Of a stretch of DNA of 64,000 bases, positions 1 to 6,545 are shown one piece after another (position 1 is the stretch's first letter; each line of letters begins with the position of its first letter). The notes under the pieces were generated by a model, which worked only from the letters and a program-made list of their open reading frames with translations, had not been told where the DNA came from and did no database searches. A program made the translations under genes and the position numbers. This stretch comes from CAZYBO01 sp964645205 (GTDB taxonomy: Bacteria; Pseudomonadota; Alphaproteobacteria; Rickettsiales; SXRF01), in assembly GCA_964645205.1 (NCBI GenBank), contig CAZYBO010000004.1:248001-312000 (forward strand), given 5' to 3'.

Positions 1-1277
1 TTCAGCTTCACGCCGTGTTTGCGCAGCATGGTTTCGATGGCGGGTTTTTCGGACGTTTCAATGTCGCAGAGAATGATGTTCTGGTCGGCGGTGAGACGCA
101 GATCCATGCCGTACTGGATGATTACTTCGCGCAAGGCGCTGCGTATCGCCACGTTCGCGCTGTCGATGATGCGGCCGCTCGGCACGGGCACCCCTAGGAA
201 CCATTTGCCGTCGCCCTGTTCGTGCCAGCCCATATGGTCGACGACGCCCCATTTTTTCATCGCGCGCGGGTCGTCCATTTTTCGGCCTAAATATTTCTCC
301 AGCTCCGCTTTAATCCACGGCACACCTTTTTCTGCGACGGTGTATTTCAGGCGGGCGTGCTGGCGGTCGCCGCGGTCGCCGTTGTCGCGCTGGAGCTTGA
401 TGACGGCTTCGGTGGCGGGAACCAGCAATTCTGGCGGCACATACATGATGTTTTTTGCTAAATACGGATAGGTTTTCGGCGTGTTGTGCTTCATGCCAAG
501 CCCGCCGCCGAGCGCGAAATTATAGCCGAAATGCTCGTTATGGTTTTCGTCGAACAATGATAAAATAGCGAGGTCGTTGCACATCGCATCCATGCAGTTA
601 TCGTCGGGCGCGCCGATGGCGATCTTGAATTTGCGCGGCATGTAGGTGATGCCGTAGAGCGGCTCGGGATCGGCTCCGGTAGCGGGTTCCGGATTGAACG
701 GATAGGCTTCCACCTTCTCGCCGTCGAGCCACACTTCATAGTAGGAATTGCTTTTGGGCGCGCAATGTTTGGCGAGCAGGAACGAATCTTCCTCCAGCTT
801 CGCATGCTCGCGATCCTTGATCGGCGCGGGACAGGTGATGATGTTGCGCGTGATGTCGCCGCAGCCGCCGAGCGTGGAAAGCAGCAGGTGATTGATGTCG
901 GCGATGAGCGGTTTCATGCCTACTTTCTTGATGCAGTGAAACTGGAACGTTTCGCGCGTGGTGATGCGCAAAGATCCGTTCGCGTATTTCTCGCACAACA
1001 TATCGAGCGCGACATATTGCGCGGCGTTCAAACGTCCGCCGGGGCACTTCATGCGCACCATGAATTCGTATTCCTTATCCAACCCCTTCTGCTTGCGCGC
1101 GGTGGCGGAATCGCGGTCGTAACCGAAATAGCTGCCGTGAAATTTCAGCAATTCGTAAGCCGCATCGGATACTTCAGCGCTGGAATTATCGGCCAACTCT
1201 TCGGCGATCGTACCCTTGAGCAAATCGCTTTCGCGCTTGATGCGCTCCTGATTGGAGAGTTTTATAGTATCGGTCAT
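1..1277 (-). CDS. cysI: Assimilatory sulfite reductase, hemoprotein beta subunit (C-terminus missing at the window edge)
   Basis: Reduces sulfite to sulfide with six electrons using siroheme and a [4Fe-4S] cluster, the last reductive step of sulfate assimilation. The minus-strand frame starts at ATG 1275-1277 (MTDTIKLSNQER) and stays open for 425 codons to the left edge, so the gene is cut there. Sulfite reductase signatures are visible: RMKCPGGRLNAAQY near residue 75, LRITTRETFQFHCIKK near residue 100, and LGGCGDITRNIITCPAP near residue 135. The four cysteines that hold the cluster and siroheme normally lie after residue 430 and are therefore outside the window. The family is usually about 560-570 residues. 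The 97 bases before the start are AT-rich and could hold the promoter. A ferredoxin-dependent sulfite or nitrite reductase of the same superfamily is the alternative. Confidence 0.9.
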   Translation of the reverse strand, partial: MTDTIKLSNQERIKRESDLLKGTIAEELADNSSAEVSDAAYELLKFHGSYFGYDRDSATARKQKGLDKEYEFMVRMKCPGGRLNAAQYVALDMLCEKYANGSLRITTRETFQFHCIKKVGMKPLIADINHLLLSTLGGCGDITRNIITCPAPIKDREHAKLEEDSFLLAKHCAPKSNSYYEVWLDGEKVEAYPFNPEPATGADPEPLYGITYMPRKFKIAIGAPDDNCMDAMCNDLAILSLFDENHNEHFGYNFALGGGLGMKHNTPKTYPYLAKNIMYVPPELLVPATEAVIKLQRDNGDRGDRQHARLKYTVAEKGVPWIKAELEKYLGRKMDDPRAMKKWGVVDHMGWHEQGDGKWFLGVPVPSGRIIDSANVAIRSALREVIIQYGMDLRLTADQNIILCDIETSEKPAIETMLRKHGVKL

Positions 1278-1374
1278 CCGGCTATGCCTTTATTAAATTA
1301 CTATTATTATGAGTAAATATAACACATAATCACACAATTAAAGTGAATTATTTGTATTTCACAAACTAATTTGG

Positions 1375-2136
1375 TTATTTAAGAAAATTACCTATATCCC
1401 AGAATGCTTTAACCACTTCCGGATAGGCGACGCAGAGGAATAATGCCATAGCCAGCGAGGGGCCGAAAGGGAAAATAGCCCCCCTGCCCGCTTTTTTCCA
1501 TATCACGCCGGTGACCACGCCAAATAGCCCGGAATACAGCAAAAACGGTACGAACGGCAACGTGCCCAGCCATAATCCTGCGACCGCAAGGAATTTTACG
1601 TCGCCAAATCCCAATCCTTCTTTTTTACGAAAGAACCGGTAACCGTAATGGAGCGACAAACCAAGGCCAAGGCCAAAAACAAATCCACCAACCACATCTT
1701 CAGGCGGCGTGTTGGTGAGATAATGGTAGCAGAGCGCCAGCGGGATGAGCGCCCAATGCACTTCGTCGGGAATGATGTAATGCTCAAAATCGGCGACGAT
1801 CATCACCAGTAGCGCCACTGCAAATAACGACAAAACCAGCGTAGGAATCGTGAAGCCGTAGCGCAGGTAGATGAGCGCGAAAATACCCGCCGTGACGATC
1901 TCGATCAGCGGATAGCGCCAGTGAATTTTCGCTTTGCAATAACGGCATGCACCGCCGGTTGCCGCCCACGACAGCACCGGCCATAAGTCCTTGAACCCAA
2001 GCCGGGTTTCGCATTTAGGGCAAAAAGACGGCTTGCGGATAATTTCCTGATCGAGCGGCAGCCGGTAGCTCGCGCAGGTGATGAAGCTGCCGAAACACAG
2101 GCCGCAGAAGAGGATGAAGAGGAATTCGAGAATCAT
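1375..2136 (-). CDS. Prepilin peptidase, A24 family (PilD/GspO-like)
   Basis: Membrane aspartyl protease that cleaves the leader of type IV pilins or type II secretion pseudopilins and usually N-methylates the new end. The 253-residue protein has the full bifunctional layout. An N-terminal GSF...YRLP segment is followed by a cytoplasmic zinc-type domain with cysteine pairs CPKC (39/42) and CRYC (64/67). Several membrane helices follow, with the two catalytic aspartates in ADFEHYIIPDE (D116) and GLGFGDVKF (D179). No pilin or secretion genes lie next to it, so its substrates are unknown. It is downstream of the Tat-protein gene on the same strand, with a short palindromic repeat in the gap. Confidence 0.93.
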   Translation of the reverse strand: MILEFLFILFCGLCFGSFITCASYRLPLDQEIIRKPSFCPKCETRLGFKDLWPVLSWAATGGACRYCKAKIHWRYPLIEIVTAGIFALIYLRYGFTIPTLVLSLFAVALLVMIVADFEHYIIPDEVHWALIPLALCYHYLTNTPPEDVVGGFVFGLGLGLSLHYGYRFFRKKEGLGFGDVKFLAVAGLWLGTLPFVPFLLYSGLFGVVTGVIWKKAGRGAIFPFGPSLAMALFLCVAYPEVVKAFWDIGNFLK

Positions 2137-2149
2137 CCATCCCTTTTAC

Positions 2150-2218
2150 TGTCATTCCACGGATTTTGCCAGTAGGCAAAATCATAGTGACTGGATTCCC
2201 GCCTGCGCGGGAATGACA
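2150..2218. repeat. MITE-like 69-bp palindromic repeat
   Basis: The element is bounded by a 9-bp inverted repeat, TGTCATTCC at 2150-2158 and GGAATGACA at 2210-2218. Two further hairpins lie inside: GATTTTGCC/GGCAAAATC at 2162-2170 and 2175-2183 with an AGTA loop, and a GGATTCCCGC-type palindrome at the right end. It lies between two same-strand genes and encodes nothing. Similar CATTCCCGCG... palindromes are widespread in bacterial genomes; whether this one is mobile is inference. Confidence 0.65.
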
Positions 2219-2225
2219 AGGATAG

Positions 2226-3005
2226 TTATAATTCCCGATGCTGATTCTTCTGCAGCAAATGCGGCTTCAGCGTTTCCACCAGCGCCTTGGACGGATTACG
2301 AATATAGATGCGGTTCTCACTGTGGTTGAGGTCGATATCGTCTTTAGGAAACGCCGCGCGTAGCTTCTCCTCAAATGCAGCCAGCGCTGCCTGCGGGTCG
2401 TTGGTTTCAGGCACGGTGATTTTAATGCGCCGCGTGGTGGCGCCTTTAATCGTATCCCAGTGTATCGCGAGGCGTTTCGCCTGCTGTGTGAGTGGAAGCG
2501 GCTCTGCTGCTGCCGGTTTTATATCTTTGGGCTGCTGCTTGGGCTGCTCGCCGGATGCCTCGATCTGCCGTTGCAGCTCGGCTTCAAACGCCTCCTGCGG
2601 CAGATTGAGGAGCCGCAGCGTTTCCCGCGCGCCTGCCTGTTTTGCCAACGGTCCGAGCGTATCGACGTTATGCGGAATTGCGGCATACCACTCGATCGCA
2701 TCGTTCATGTGTTTTTTCACCAGCGCGACATGTTCGGCGCTGCACTTTTCCAAACATCCCCGCTTCCAGCGCAGTTGCTTGACATTATGGGTGTCTTTGT
2801 CCGGACTACCCACCTCCATCGCGAACGACCCGGCCCAGAACGCGGCATCTTCAAGCCGTGTGCCATCACCGACGGCAGTAAATGATTGCACGCCCAGTCC
2901 CGACGGCGACAGCAATTTCACTCCACCGAGGGTGAATCCGCCTGAAGCCAGCGAAGCGCCTGCCGTCCCAAATAATTTCAAGAAATCACGCCGGTTCTGT
3001 GCCAT
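2226..3005 (-). CDS. Tat-exported protein of unknown function
   Basis: I do not recognise the family. The 259-residue protein starts at ATG 3003-3005 with a twin-arginine signal (NRRDFLKLFGTAGASLASGG), so it is probably exported folded. The mature part is soluble, with a cysteine pair in KRGCLEKCSAE, a proline- and glutamine-rich linker near residue 175, and a C-terminal module of the pattern RRIKITVPETNDPQAALAA...NRIYIRNPSKA. The frame could be read from 3077, but that would run through the transposon end. The ATG at 3003-3005 lies in the duplicated target site, so it predates the insertion and is the better start. Before the insertion this gene followed the acyl-CoA dehydrogenase gene now ending at 6587, only 38 bases after its stop, and was probably co-transcribed with it. 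Expression may now depend on the transposon end. Confidence 0.75.
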   Translation of the reverse strand: MAQNRRDFLKLFGTAGASLASGGFTLGGVKLLSPSGLGVQSFTAVGDGTRLEDAAFWAGSFAMEVGSPDKDTHNVKQLRWKRGCLEKCSAEHVALVKKHMNDAIEWYAAIPHNVDTLGPLAKQAGARETLRLLNLPQEAFEAELQRQIEASGEQPKQQPKDIKPAAAEPLPLTQQAKRLAIHWDTIKGATTRRIKITVPETNDPQAALAAFEEKLRAAFPKDDIDLNHSENRIYIRNPSKALVETLKPHLLQKNQHREL

Positions 3006-3010
3006 AAGGC
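3003..3010. repeat. Left target-site duplication of the transposon (CATAAGGC)
   Basis: CATAAGGC immediately precedes the left inverted repeat and is repeated directly after the right one at 6546-6553. Because flanking bases also match, the duplication can be read as 8 to 10 bp, within the IS1-family range. Read on the minus strand it contains the ATG of the Tat-protein gene. Confidence 0.9.
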
Positions 3011-3029
3011 GGTAGTGTCTCAGTTTGAA
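3011..3029 (+). repeat. Left terminal inverted repeat of the transposon
   Basis: GGTAGTGTCTCAGTTTGAA, the exact reverse complement of 6527-6545. It abuts the CATAAGGC target duplication. Confidence 0.95.
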
Positions 3030-3037
3030 TTTCGCTG

Positions 3038-3066
3038 ATTCTATCAATGCTTGACCGCTTATGCAA
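3038..3066 (-). promoter_or_regulatory. Candidate outward-facing promoter at the left transposon end
   Basis: On the minus strand a -35-like TTGCAT (3061-3066) is followed after exactly 17 bases by TAGAAT (3038-3043), a 5/6 match to the -10 consensus. Transcription would start near 3031 and reach the Tat-protein ATG at 3005. The -35 box is weak. Outward promoters that switch on neighbours are established for insertion sequences; here it is inference. Confidence 0.4.
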
Positions 3067-3080
3067 GACCGTGGCATAAT
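3051..3080 (+). promoter_or_regulatory. Candidate promoter of the cargo microprotein (leaderless)
   Basis: TTGACC (3051-3056), an 18-base spacer and CATAAT (3075-3080) form a good sigma-70-type promoter. The expected start site, about 7 bases beyond the -10 box, coincides with the ATG at 3087, and there is no clear ribosome-binding site, so the message may be leaderless. The same 12 bases AATGCTTGACCG occur again before the transposase at 5067-5078. Confidence 0.5.
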
Positions 3081-3086
3081 TGCGGG

Positions 3087-3212
3087 ATGAGCGACGAAAA
3101 ATATTATTTCCTCATATTTGCGCTATTTTTGATCCTCTACTTCCTAGAGCGTATTGGGAAAAGGATTGATTCCATCTATCGAATGCTGAAATTCGGCAAG
3201 GATGACGAATAA
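3087..3212 (+). CDS. 41-residue single-pass membrane microprotein (cargo)
   Basis: A short frame (MSDEKYYFLIFALFLILYFL, then ERIGKRIDSIYRMLKFGKDDE) codes for one hydrophobic helix of about 16 residues after a short acidic N-terminus, and then a basic amphipathic tail. It would sit in the inner membrane with the tail in the cytoplasm. Its stop TAA overlaps the ATG of the next gene (TAATG at 3210-3214), which implies translational coupling. A plausible promoter lies directly upstream. I know no function; holin-like, toxin-like or membrane-anchor roles are all open. Confidence 0.6.
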   Translation: MSDEKYYFLIFALFLILYFLERIGKRIDSIYRMLKFGKDDE

Positions 3213-3448
3213 TGCCTAAAAAGCCCAAACGCCCACGCGATACCAACCAGCTTGCAAAGAGCATAGTGGATATTGCCACAGGCGAGGCCAGCGATACCCC
3301 CGCCGATGATGGTAAAAATCCCGCCGCCGTTGCGCTAGGACGATTGGGAGGGCAGAAAGGCGGCAAAGCCCGTGCTAAGAGCCTTACCGCCGAACAGCGT
3401 AGTAAAATAGCGAAGGACGCAGCTAAAGCGCGTTGGAAAAAAGACTAA
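3212..3448 (+). CDS. Small basic KGG-type protein (cargo, unknown function)
   Basis: The 78-residue, lysine- and alanine-rich protein begins MPKKPKRPRDTNQLAKSIVD. It ends in a conserved-looking module, RLGGQKGGKARAKSL followed by TAEQRSKIAKDAAKARW. The glycine-lysine repeat resembles KGG-type stress proteins, and the positive charge suggests nucleic-acid binding; both are inferences. Small proteins of this type are, to my knowledge, common in Alphaproteobacteria without an assigned role. It starts inside the stop of the microprotein gene (TAATG) and converges on the ATPase gene, overlapping its 3' end by 4 bases. Confidence 0.75.
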   Translation: MPKKPKRPRDTNQLAKSIVDIATGEASDTPADDGKNPAAVALGRLGGQKGGKARAKSLTAEQRSKIAKDAAKARWKKD

Positions 3449-4887
3449 GTAGGCAAAACATCTTCGATTGCCAAGACTATCTTCATCGCCTCATCCTTTG
3501 TTAGCACTCTTTCAGCCCATTCGGCACACAATGCTTGCCAAAGTATGTCGCCTCCACACAACAGCCTATTTGCAGCATGGCGTACCCATTCGTGATGATC
3601 GCTTAAAGTCATTGCGTTTGCGCAGGCATCTTCAATTTCAGATGCACCTCTTCCTATGCGGATGCTAAGTGCGCCGAATTTCTGTTTTTGCATACTCTTA
3701 AAAACAACCTGTTCCGGCGCATCATCCCCCGGCAAGAGAATACACCCCTCCGCCGCCGCGCTATCACCATCTAAAAAAACTCTGGTAGGTCGTGGGAAAC
3801 GATTGTTTGCTGACATTTGTCCTAATGCTTGCCCAACGCTAGCAGCTCCATATGGAATTATTATACATCGATGGAAAGATTCCTTCCCATATCTCGCTAA
3901 TATTTCAGCAAGCATTATTTTTGCTGCATCATCCTCAACAAACAAATCACATTCTGGATGGTTTTCGTCATCCATTTTTGTCATTGCGAATTGTGCGCTA
4001 ACTCCGGGGACAACCTTTTTTGTCGCACCGGATTCCATAATATAAAGTCGTGCCTCAGGAGGCAGTTCATCTAAAATATATGGCGAATGTGTCGTGAGAA
4101 TTATTTGCACTTCACGATCTCTACATTTCTCAGCCAAATCTCGAATTAGCGCTCTTTGTGCGCGAGGGTGCAATGAGGATTCAATCTCGTCAATTAATAC
4201 CAATCCGTATTTAGGCAAATCAACCTGTAAGAGTTCTGCTATAGTGGTTTCTCCCGCGCCTTGATGATAACCAGAATAAATAACCCCCTGCCTGGTTAGA
4301 ACGGGAACTTCACGGCCTTGATCAATTGTAGAAATCGCCATTTTTGCAGATTCATATACCCGCCCCATGACTTGAGATAATCGGGATACCCTGCTTTCAT
4401 CAAATGCTATTGAAGATGCCTCTTCATGTTTTGTTTTGGCAATGCGAGCATACCCCACGCGAGTAGCTACGGGCTGGATACGATTTAGATCAATATATTC
4501 AACACGCCTTAGAGGCCGTTCTACTTGCCCAAGCCATCGGTCAGTTATTTTCCTTACCTTTCCGGTAATATGCTCTTCACCTTGCGCAATTCCATATACT
4601 ATATGGGCATCTCTAATTTTTTCCCATGCAGTATCGGGGAAAAACTCTGTTGGATACCATGTTCTGCTTCCTTCTTCCTTTTGGTACGCACATGCCGCCG
4701 CTTGGAGTAATGTGCTTTTTCCAGAGCCATTTTCCCCAACAATCGCTACGATTGGGAATGGGAAGGAAACTCTTTGCCCCTCCCATCCTCTTATATTATC
4801 CAATTCCAGCCATTCTAACCGTTTTGGCCAAGCGCCCCCGGCGCTCCATTTTTTAGACAATCGCCTCATTGCGTTGCTTATAGCCAT
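3445..4887 (-). CDS. OLD-like AAA ATPase with C-terminal TOPRIM-like domain (cargo)
   Basis: 480 residues. The N-terminal ABC/AAA ATPase shows Walker A GENGSGKS (51-58), a long insert, Walker B LVLIDEIE (229-236) and a TTHSPYI H-loop (265-271). The C-terminal part has TOPRIM-like acidic motifs, FVEDD near 316 and FLDGDS near 371, as in the overcoming-lysogeny-defect nucleases. Members of this broad family act as ATP-regulated nucleases, alone or in defence systems such as Gabija and PARIS. No recognised partner (UvrD-like helicase, reverse transcriptase or AriB) is adjacent, so a single-gene OLD-like system is the closest fit. The start is supported by GGGAG seven bases upstream of the ATG. 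The coding sequence is clearly AT-richer than the chromosomal genes around, a sign of transfer with the transposon. A defence role is inference. Confidence 0.85.
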   Translation of the reverse strand: MAISNAMRRLSKKWSAGGAWPKRLEWLELDNIRGWEGQRVSFPFPIVAIVGENGSGKSTLLQAAACAYQKEEGSRTWYPTEFFPDTAWEKIRDAHIVYGIAQGEEHITGKVRKITDRWLGQVERPLRRVEYIDLNRIQPVATRVGYARIAKTKHEEASSIAFDESRVSRLSQVMGRVYESAKMAISTIDQGREVPVLTRQGVIYSGYHQGAGETTIAELLQVDLPKYGLVLIDEIESSLHPRAQRALIRDLAEKCRDREVQIILTTHSPYILDELPPEARLYIMESGATKKVVPGVSAQFAMTKMDDENHPECDLFVEDDAAKIMLAEILARYGKESFHRCIIIPYGAASVGQALGQMSANNRFPRPTRVFLDGDSAAAEGCILLPGDDAPEQVVFKSMQKQKFGALSIRIGRGASEIEDACANAMTLSDHHEWVRHAANRLLCGGDILWQALCAEWAERVLTKDEAMKIVLAIEDVLPT

Positions 4888-4925
4888 ATCATTGCTCCCT
4901 TACTACTTTTCAGCCACATCCATGT

Positions 4926-5054
4926 AGCGCTAACGGTGGCCAGCGCTAGCAATATAGCAGATTAATAATCATAGACAATAGATAATATGTGTTTTATATA
5001 GCGCTGGACGCGTGTAGAGCGTTATTTTTTTAGCCCAAAGGAGATTCCAGCGCT
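4926..5054. promoter_or_regulatory. Cluster of AGCGCT sites in the divergent ATPase/transposase control region
   Basis: AGCGCT occurs at 4926, 4942, 5000 and 5049. The last two belong to a 9-bp inverted repeat, AGCGCTGGA (5000-5008) and TCCAGCGCT (5046-5054). They bracket a T-run and a GGAG-like site just before the transposase. This could be a repressor or transposase binding region, or a hairpin limiting transposase translation. Confidence 0.4.
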
Positions 5055-5071
5055 TAATATGAACAAAATGC

Positions 5072-5100
5072 TTGACCGTACAAGCATATCATGCCAATTT
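5072..5100 (+). promoter_or_regulatory. Candidate promoter of the transposase
   Basis: TTGACC (5072-5077), 17 bases, then CAATTT (5095-5100), followed by ATG at 5107. The layout copies the promoter at 3051 and again predicts a message starting at or next to the ATG. The -10 box is weak. Confidence 0.3.
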
Positions 5101-5106
5101 GATTCT

Positions 5107-5931
5107 ATGAACAGGCTCAACATCACAAAACGCGCACAAATCCTCGGTATGCTAGTGGAGGGCAATAGTCTTCGTGCCACTAGCCGCATGGCCGATGTGT
5201 CGATAAACACCGTCACGAAACTGCTGGTTGATATGGGCTGCGCCGCTGCCGACTACCAGTACAACACGCTTCGCAACCTTCCCTGCAAGCGCGTGCAGGT
5301 GGATGAGATATGGGCGTTCTGCTACGCCAAACAAAAGAACGTAAAAGACGCTGTTGCTGCGCCGGTTGGCGCTGGCGATGTATGGACATGGACAGCGATC
5401 TGCGCCGATACAAAATTGATTCCCTCGTGGATGGTCGGCGCGCGCGATAGCGATACCGGCTATGAGTTCATCAAGGATTTGTCGGAACGCATGGCGGGGC
5501 GTATTCAGCTTACCAGTGATGGCTGGAAAGCCTATGAAGGTGCGGTCAACGATGTGTTTGGCGATAACGTTGATTACGCCATGCTGCATAAAATCTATGG
5601 CAACTCCGGCGAAGGGCAGAAACGCTACAGCCCTGCGGAGTGTGTCGGTTGCGTGAAGAAGAACGTAAAAGGCAACCCTGATGCAAAGCATGTGAACACC
5701 AGCTTTGCAGAGCGTCAGAACCTCACCATGCGCATGTCGATGCGCCGGTTCACTCGCCTGACAAACGGCTTTTCAAAGAAGGTGGAGAACCACATGCACG
5801 CGGTGTCGGTGCATTTCATGTATTACAACTTTGGACGTATCCATAAAACGTTACGGGTGACACCGGCTATGGCGGCAGGTATTACTGATCACGTTTGGAC
5901 ATTGGAAGAGATAGCGAGTCTGGCGGATTAG
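5107..5931 (+). CDS. IS1-family DDE transposase
   Basis: Cuts and joins the ends of the surrounding element. From ATG 5107 the protein has 274 residues: an N-terminal helix-turn-helix region (about 5-45, MNRLNITKRAQILGMLVEGN) that should bind the inverted repeats, then an RNase H-like core. Its likely catalytic residues are D66 (VQVDEIWAF), D138 (QLTSDGWKAY) and E202 (SFAERQNLTMR). It belongs to the single-frame IS1-like group common in Alphaproteobacteria. The frame could also start at ATG 5059, adding 16 unrelated residues; the usual family N-terminus begins at MNRL, so 5107 is preferred. The PemK-like gene begins on the base after its stop. Confidence 0.92.
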   Translation: MNRLNITKRAQILGMLVEGNSLRATSRMADVSINTVTKLLVDMGCAAADYQYNTLRNLPCKRVQVDEIWAFCYAKQKNVKDAVAAPVGAGDVWTWTAICADTKLIPSWMVGARDSDTGYEFIKDLSERMAGRIQLTSDGWKAYEGAVNDVFGDNVDYAMLHKIYGNSGEGQKRYSPAECVGCVKKNVKGNPDAKHVNTSFAERQNLTMRMSMRRFTRLTNGFSKKVENHMHAVSVHFMYYNFGRIHKTLRVTPAMAAGITDHVWTLEEIASLAD

Positions 5932-6354
5932 ATGCAGCCTATAAAATTACCGCCCAATTCCGGGCAAATTCTTATGTGTGACTACCGTGGTTTCATCGAG
6001 CCGGAGATGGTGAAAAAACGTCCTGTAATTGTGATTTCACCTCGCGCAAGGAATGGCTATAACCTTGTCCATGTCGTTCCACTAAGTACAACTGAACCGA
6101 GGCACTTACACTATTATCATATCCCCATTATGCTTCCTCCCCATTTGATTGGTATTGATGACTTACAGCAACAGTGTTGGGCAAAATGCGATCTAATAAA
6201 CAGCGTGAGTTTTTCGCGCCTCCAGTTGATAAAGCTAGGGCGCGATATTTCTGGGAAACGGCAATACAGTAGTTATTGCGTCAATAGGGAGATACTAATT
6301 TCTATAAGAAAAGCAGCAGCTAAGGTCATGGGACTTGTGGTTGACTTAGGGTAA
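5932..6354 (+). CDS. PemK/MazF-family toxin-like protein (cargo)
   Basis: 140 residues. The N-terminal segment GQILMCDYRGFIEPEMVKKR followed by PVIVISPRAR is the hallmark of the PemK/MazF fold (beta barrel, KRPVLVIS-type strand). Classical members are ribosome-independent endoribonucleases cutting mRNA. No antitoxin gene precedes it: the upstream gene is the transposase, whose stop codon directly abuts this ATG, so the two must be co-translated. Either it is an orphan used differently, perhaps to control transposition or to maintain the element, or its antidote is the structured region downstream. I cannot verify activity; the protein is somewhat longer than a standard MazF (110-120). Confidence 0.78.
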   Translation: MQPIKLPPNSGQILMCDYRGFIEPEMVKKRPVIVISPRARNGYNLVHVVPLSTTEPRHLHYYHIPIMLPPHLIGIDDLQQQCWAKCDLINSVSFSRLQLIKLGRDISGKRQYSSYCVNREILISIRKAAAKVMGLVVDLG

Positions 6355-6380
6355 TTAATTTGAGATAATCTTAGGGTCAG

Positions 6381-6474
6381 CTCTGTGATGAAAATCACAT
6401 AGAGCCTCAAGACCTCGCAAGAGGCCGCCGCGCAAGAGGTAATAACAAACCGGTGCGCGGTGTAGTCAAAGACA
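6381..6474 (+). ncRNA. Candidate structured RNA or structured 3' tail of the transposase-PemK transcript
   Basis: Successive stems lie in 94 bases with no gene. Stem one is CTC/TGTGAT paired with ATCACA/GAG around a GAAA loop (6381-6404). Stem two is CCTC-GCAA-GAGG (6413-6424), with an alternative pairing GCCTC/GAGGC. Stem three is CCGCGC/GCGCGG (6428-6433, 6455-6460) around a 21-base loop. Two loops are GNRA-type tetraloops, which are typical of folded RNA. An intrinsic terminator follows immediately. I do not recognise the family. Confidence 0.45.
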
Positions 6475-6508
6475 AAACCCGCCACTAATACGGCGGGTTT
6501 CTTTTTTT
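6475..6508 (+). terminator. Rho-independent terminator at the right end of the transposon
   Basis: A perfect 9-bp stem, AAACCCGCC (6475-6483) and GGCGGGTTT (6492-6500), closes an 8-base loop and is followed by a run of seven T (6502-6508). It should end the transposase-PemK transcript before the right inverted repeat. A second small palindrome, GGTTAA-CGCCA-TTAACC (6510-6526), touches the inverted repeat. Confidence 0.85.
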
Positions 6509-6526
6509 GGGTTAACGCCATTAACC

Positions 6527-6545
6527 TTCAAACTGAGACACTACC
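6527..6545 (-). repeat. Right terminal inverted repeat of the transposon
   Basis: TTCAAACTGAGACACTACC, exactly complementary to the left end at 3011-3029. Confidence 0.95.

Larger units (their letters stand above)
3011..6545. mobile_element. IS1-family cargo-carrying transposon, 3,535 bp
   Basis: Both ends carry the same perfect 19-bp inverted repeat: GGTAGTGTCTCAGTTTGAA at 3011-3029 and its complement at 6527-6545. They are flanked by the direct repeat CATAAGGC. Ends starting GGT and 8-9 bp duplications fit the IS1 family, and so does the DDE transposase inside. The transposase needs about 0.9 kb; the other 2.6 kb is cargo: a 41-residue membrane microprotein, a 78-residue KGG-like protein, an OLD-like ATPase, a PemK/MazF-like gene and a structured tail with a terminator. 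The ATPase part is visibly more AT-rich than the chromosome around it. Intact ends, duplication and open frames point to a recent insertion. Confidence 0.93.

Noticed and set aside
3006..3077. Upstream extension of the Tat-protein gene to an ATG at 3077
   Set aside because: It would translate through the transposon end, and the Tat signal would no longer be N-terminal. The ATG in the target duplication is older than the insertion.
5059..5106. Transposase start at ATG 5059
   Set aside because: An AAGGAG-like site exists 15 bases upstream but is badly spaced, and the added 16 residues are unlike the family. It remains possible as a minor start.
6381..6474. Naming the structured region as a known RNA family such as HEARO/omega-RNA
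   Set aside because: Stem-loops and GNRA loops are suggestive, but no IscB/TnpB gene is present and I cannot confirm a family match by eye.
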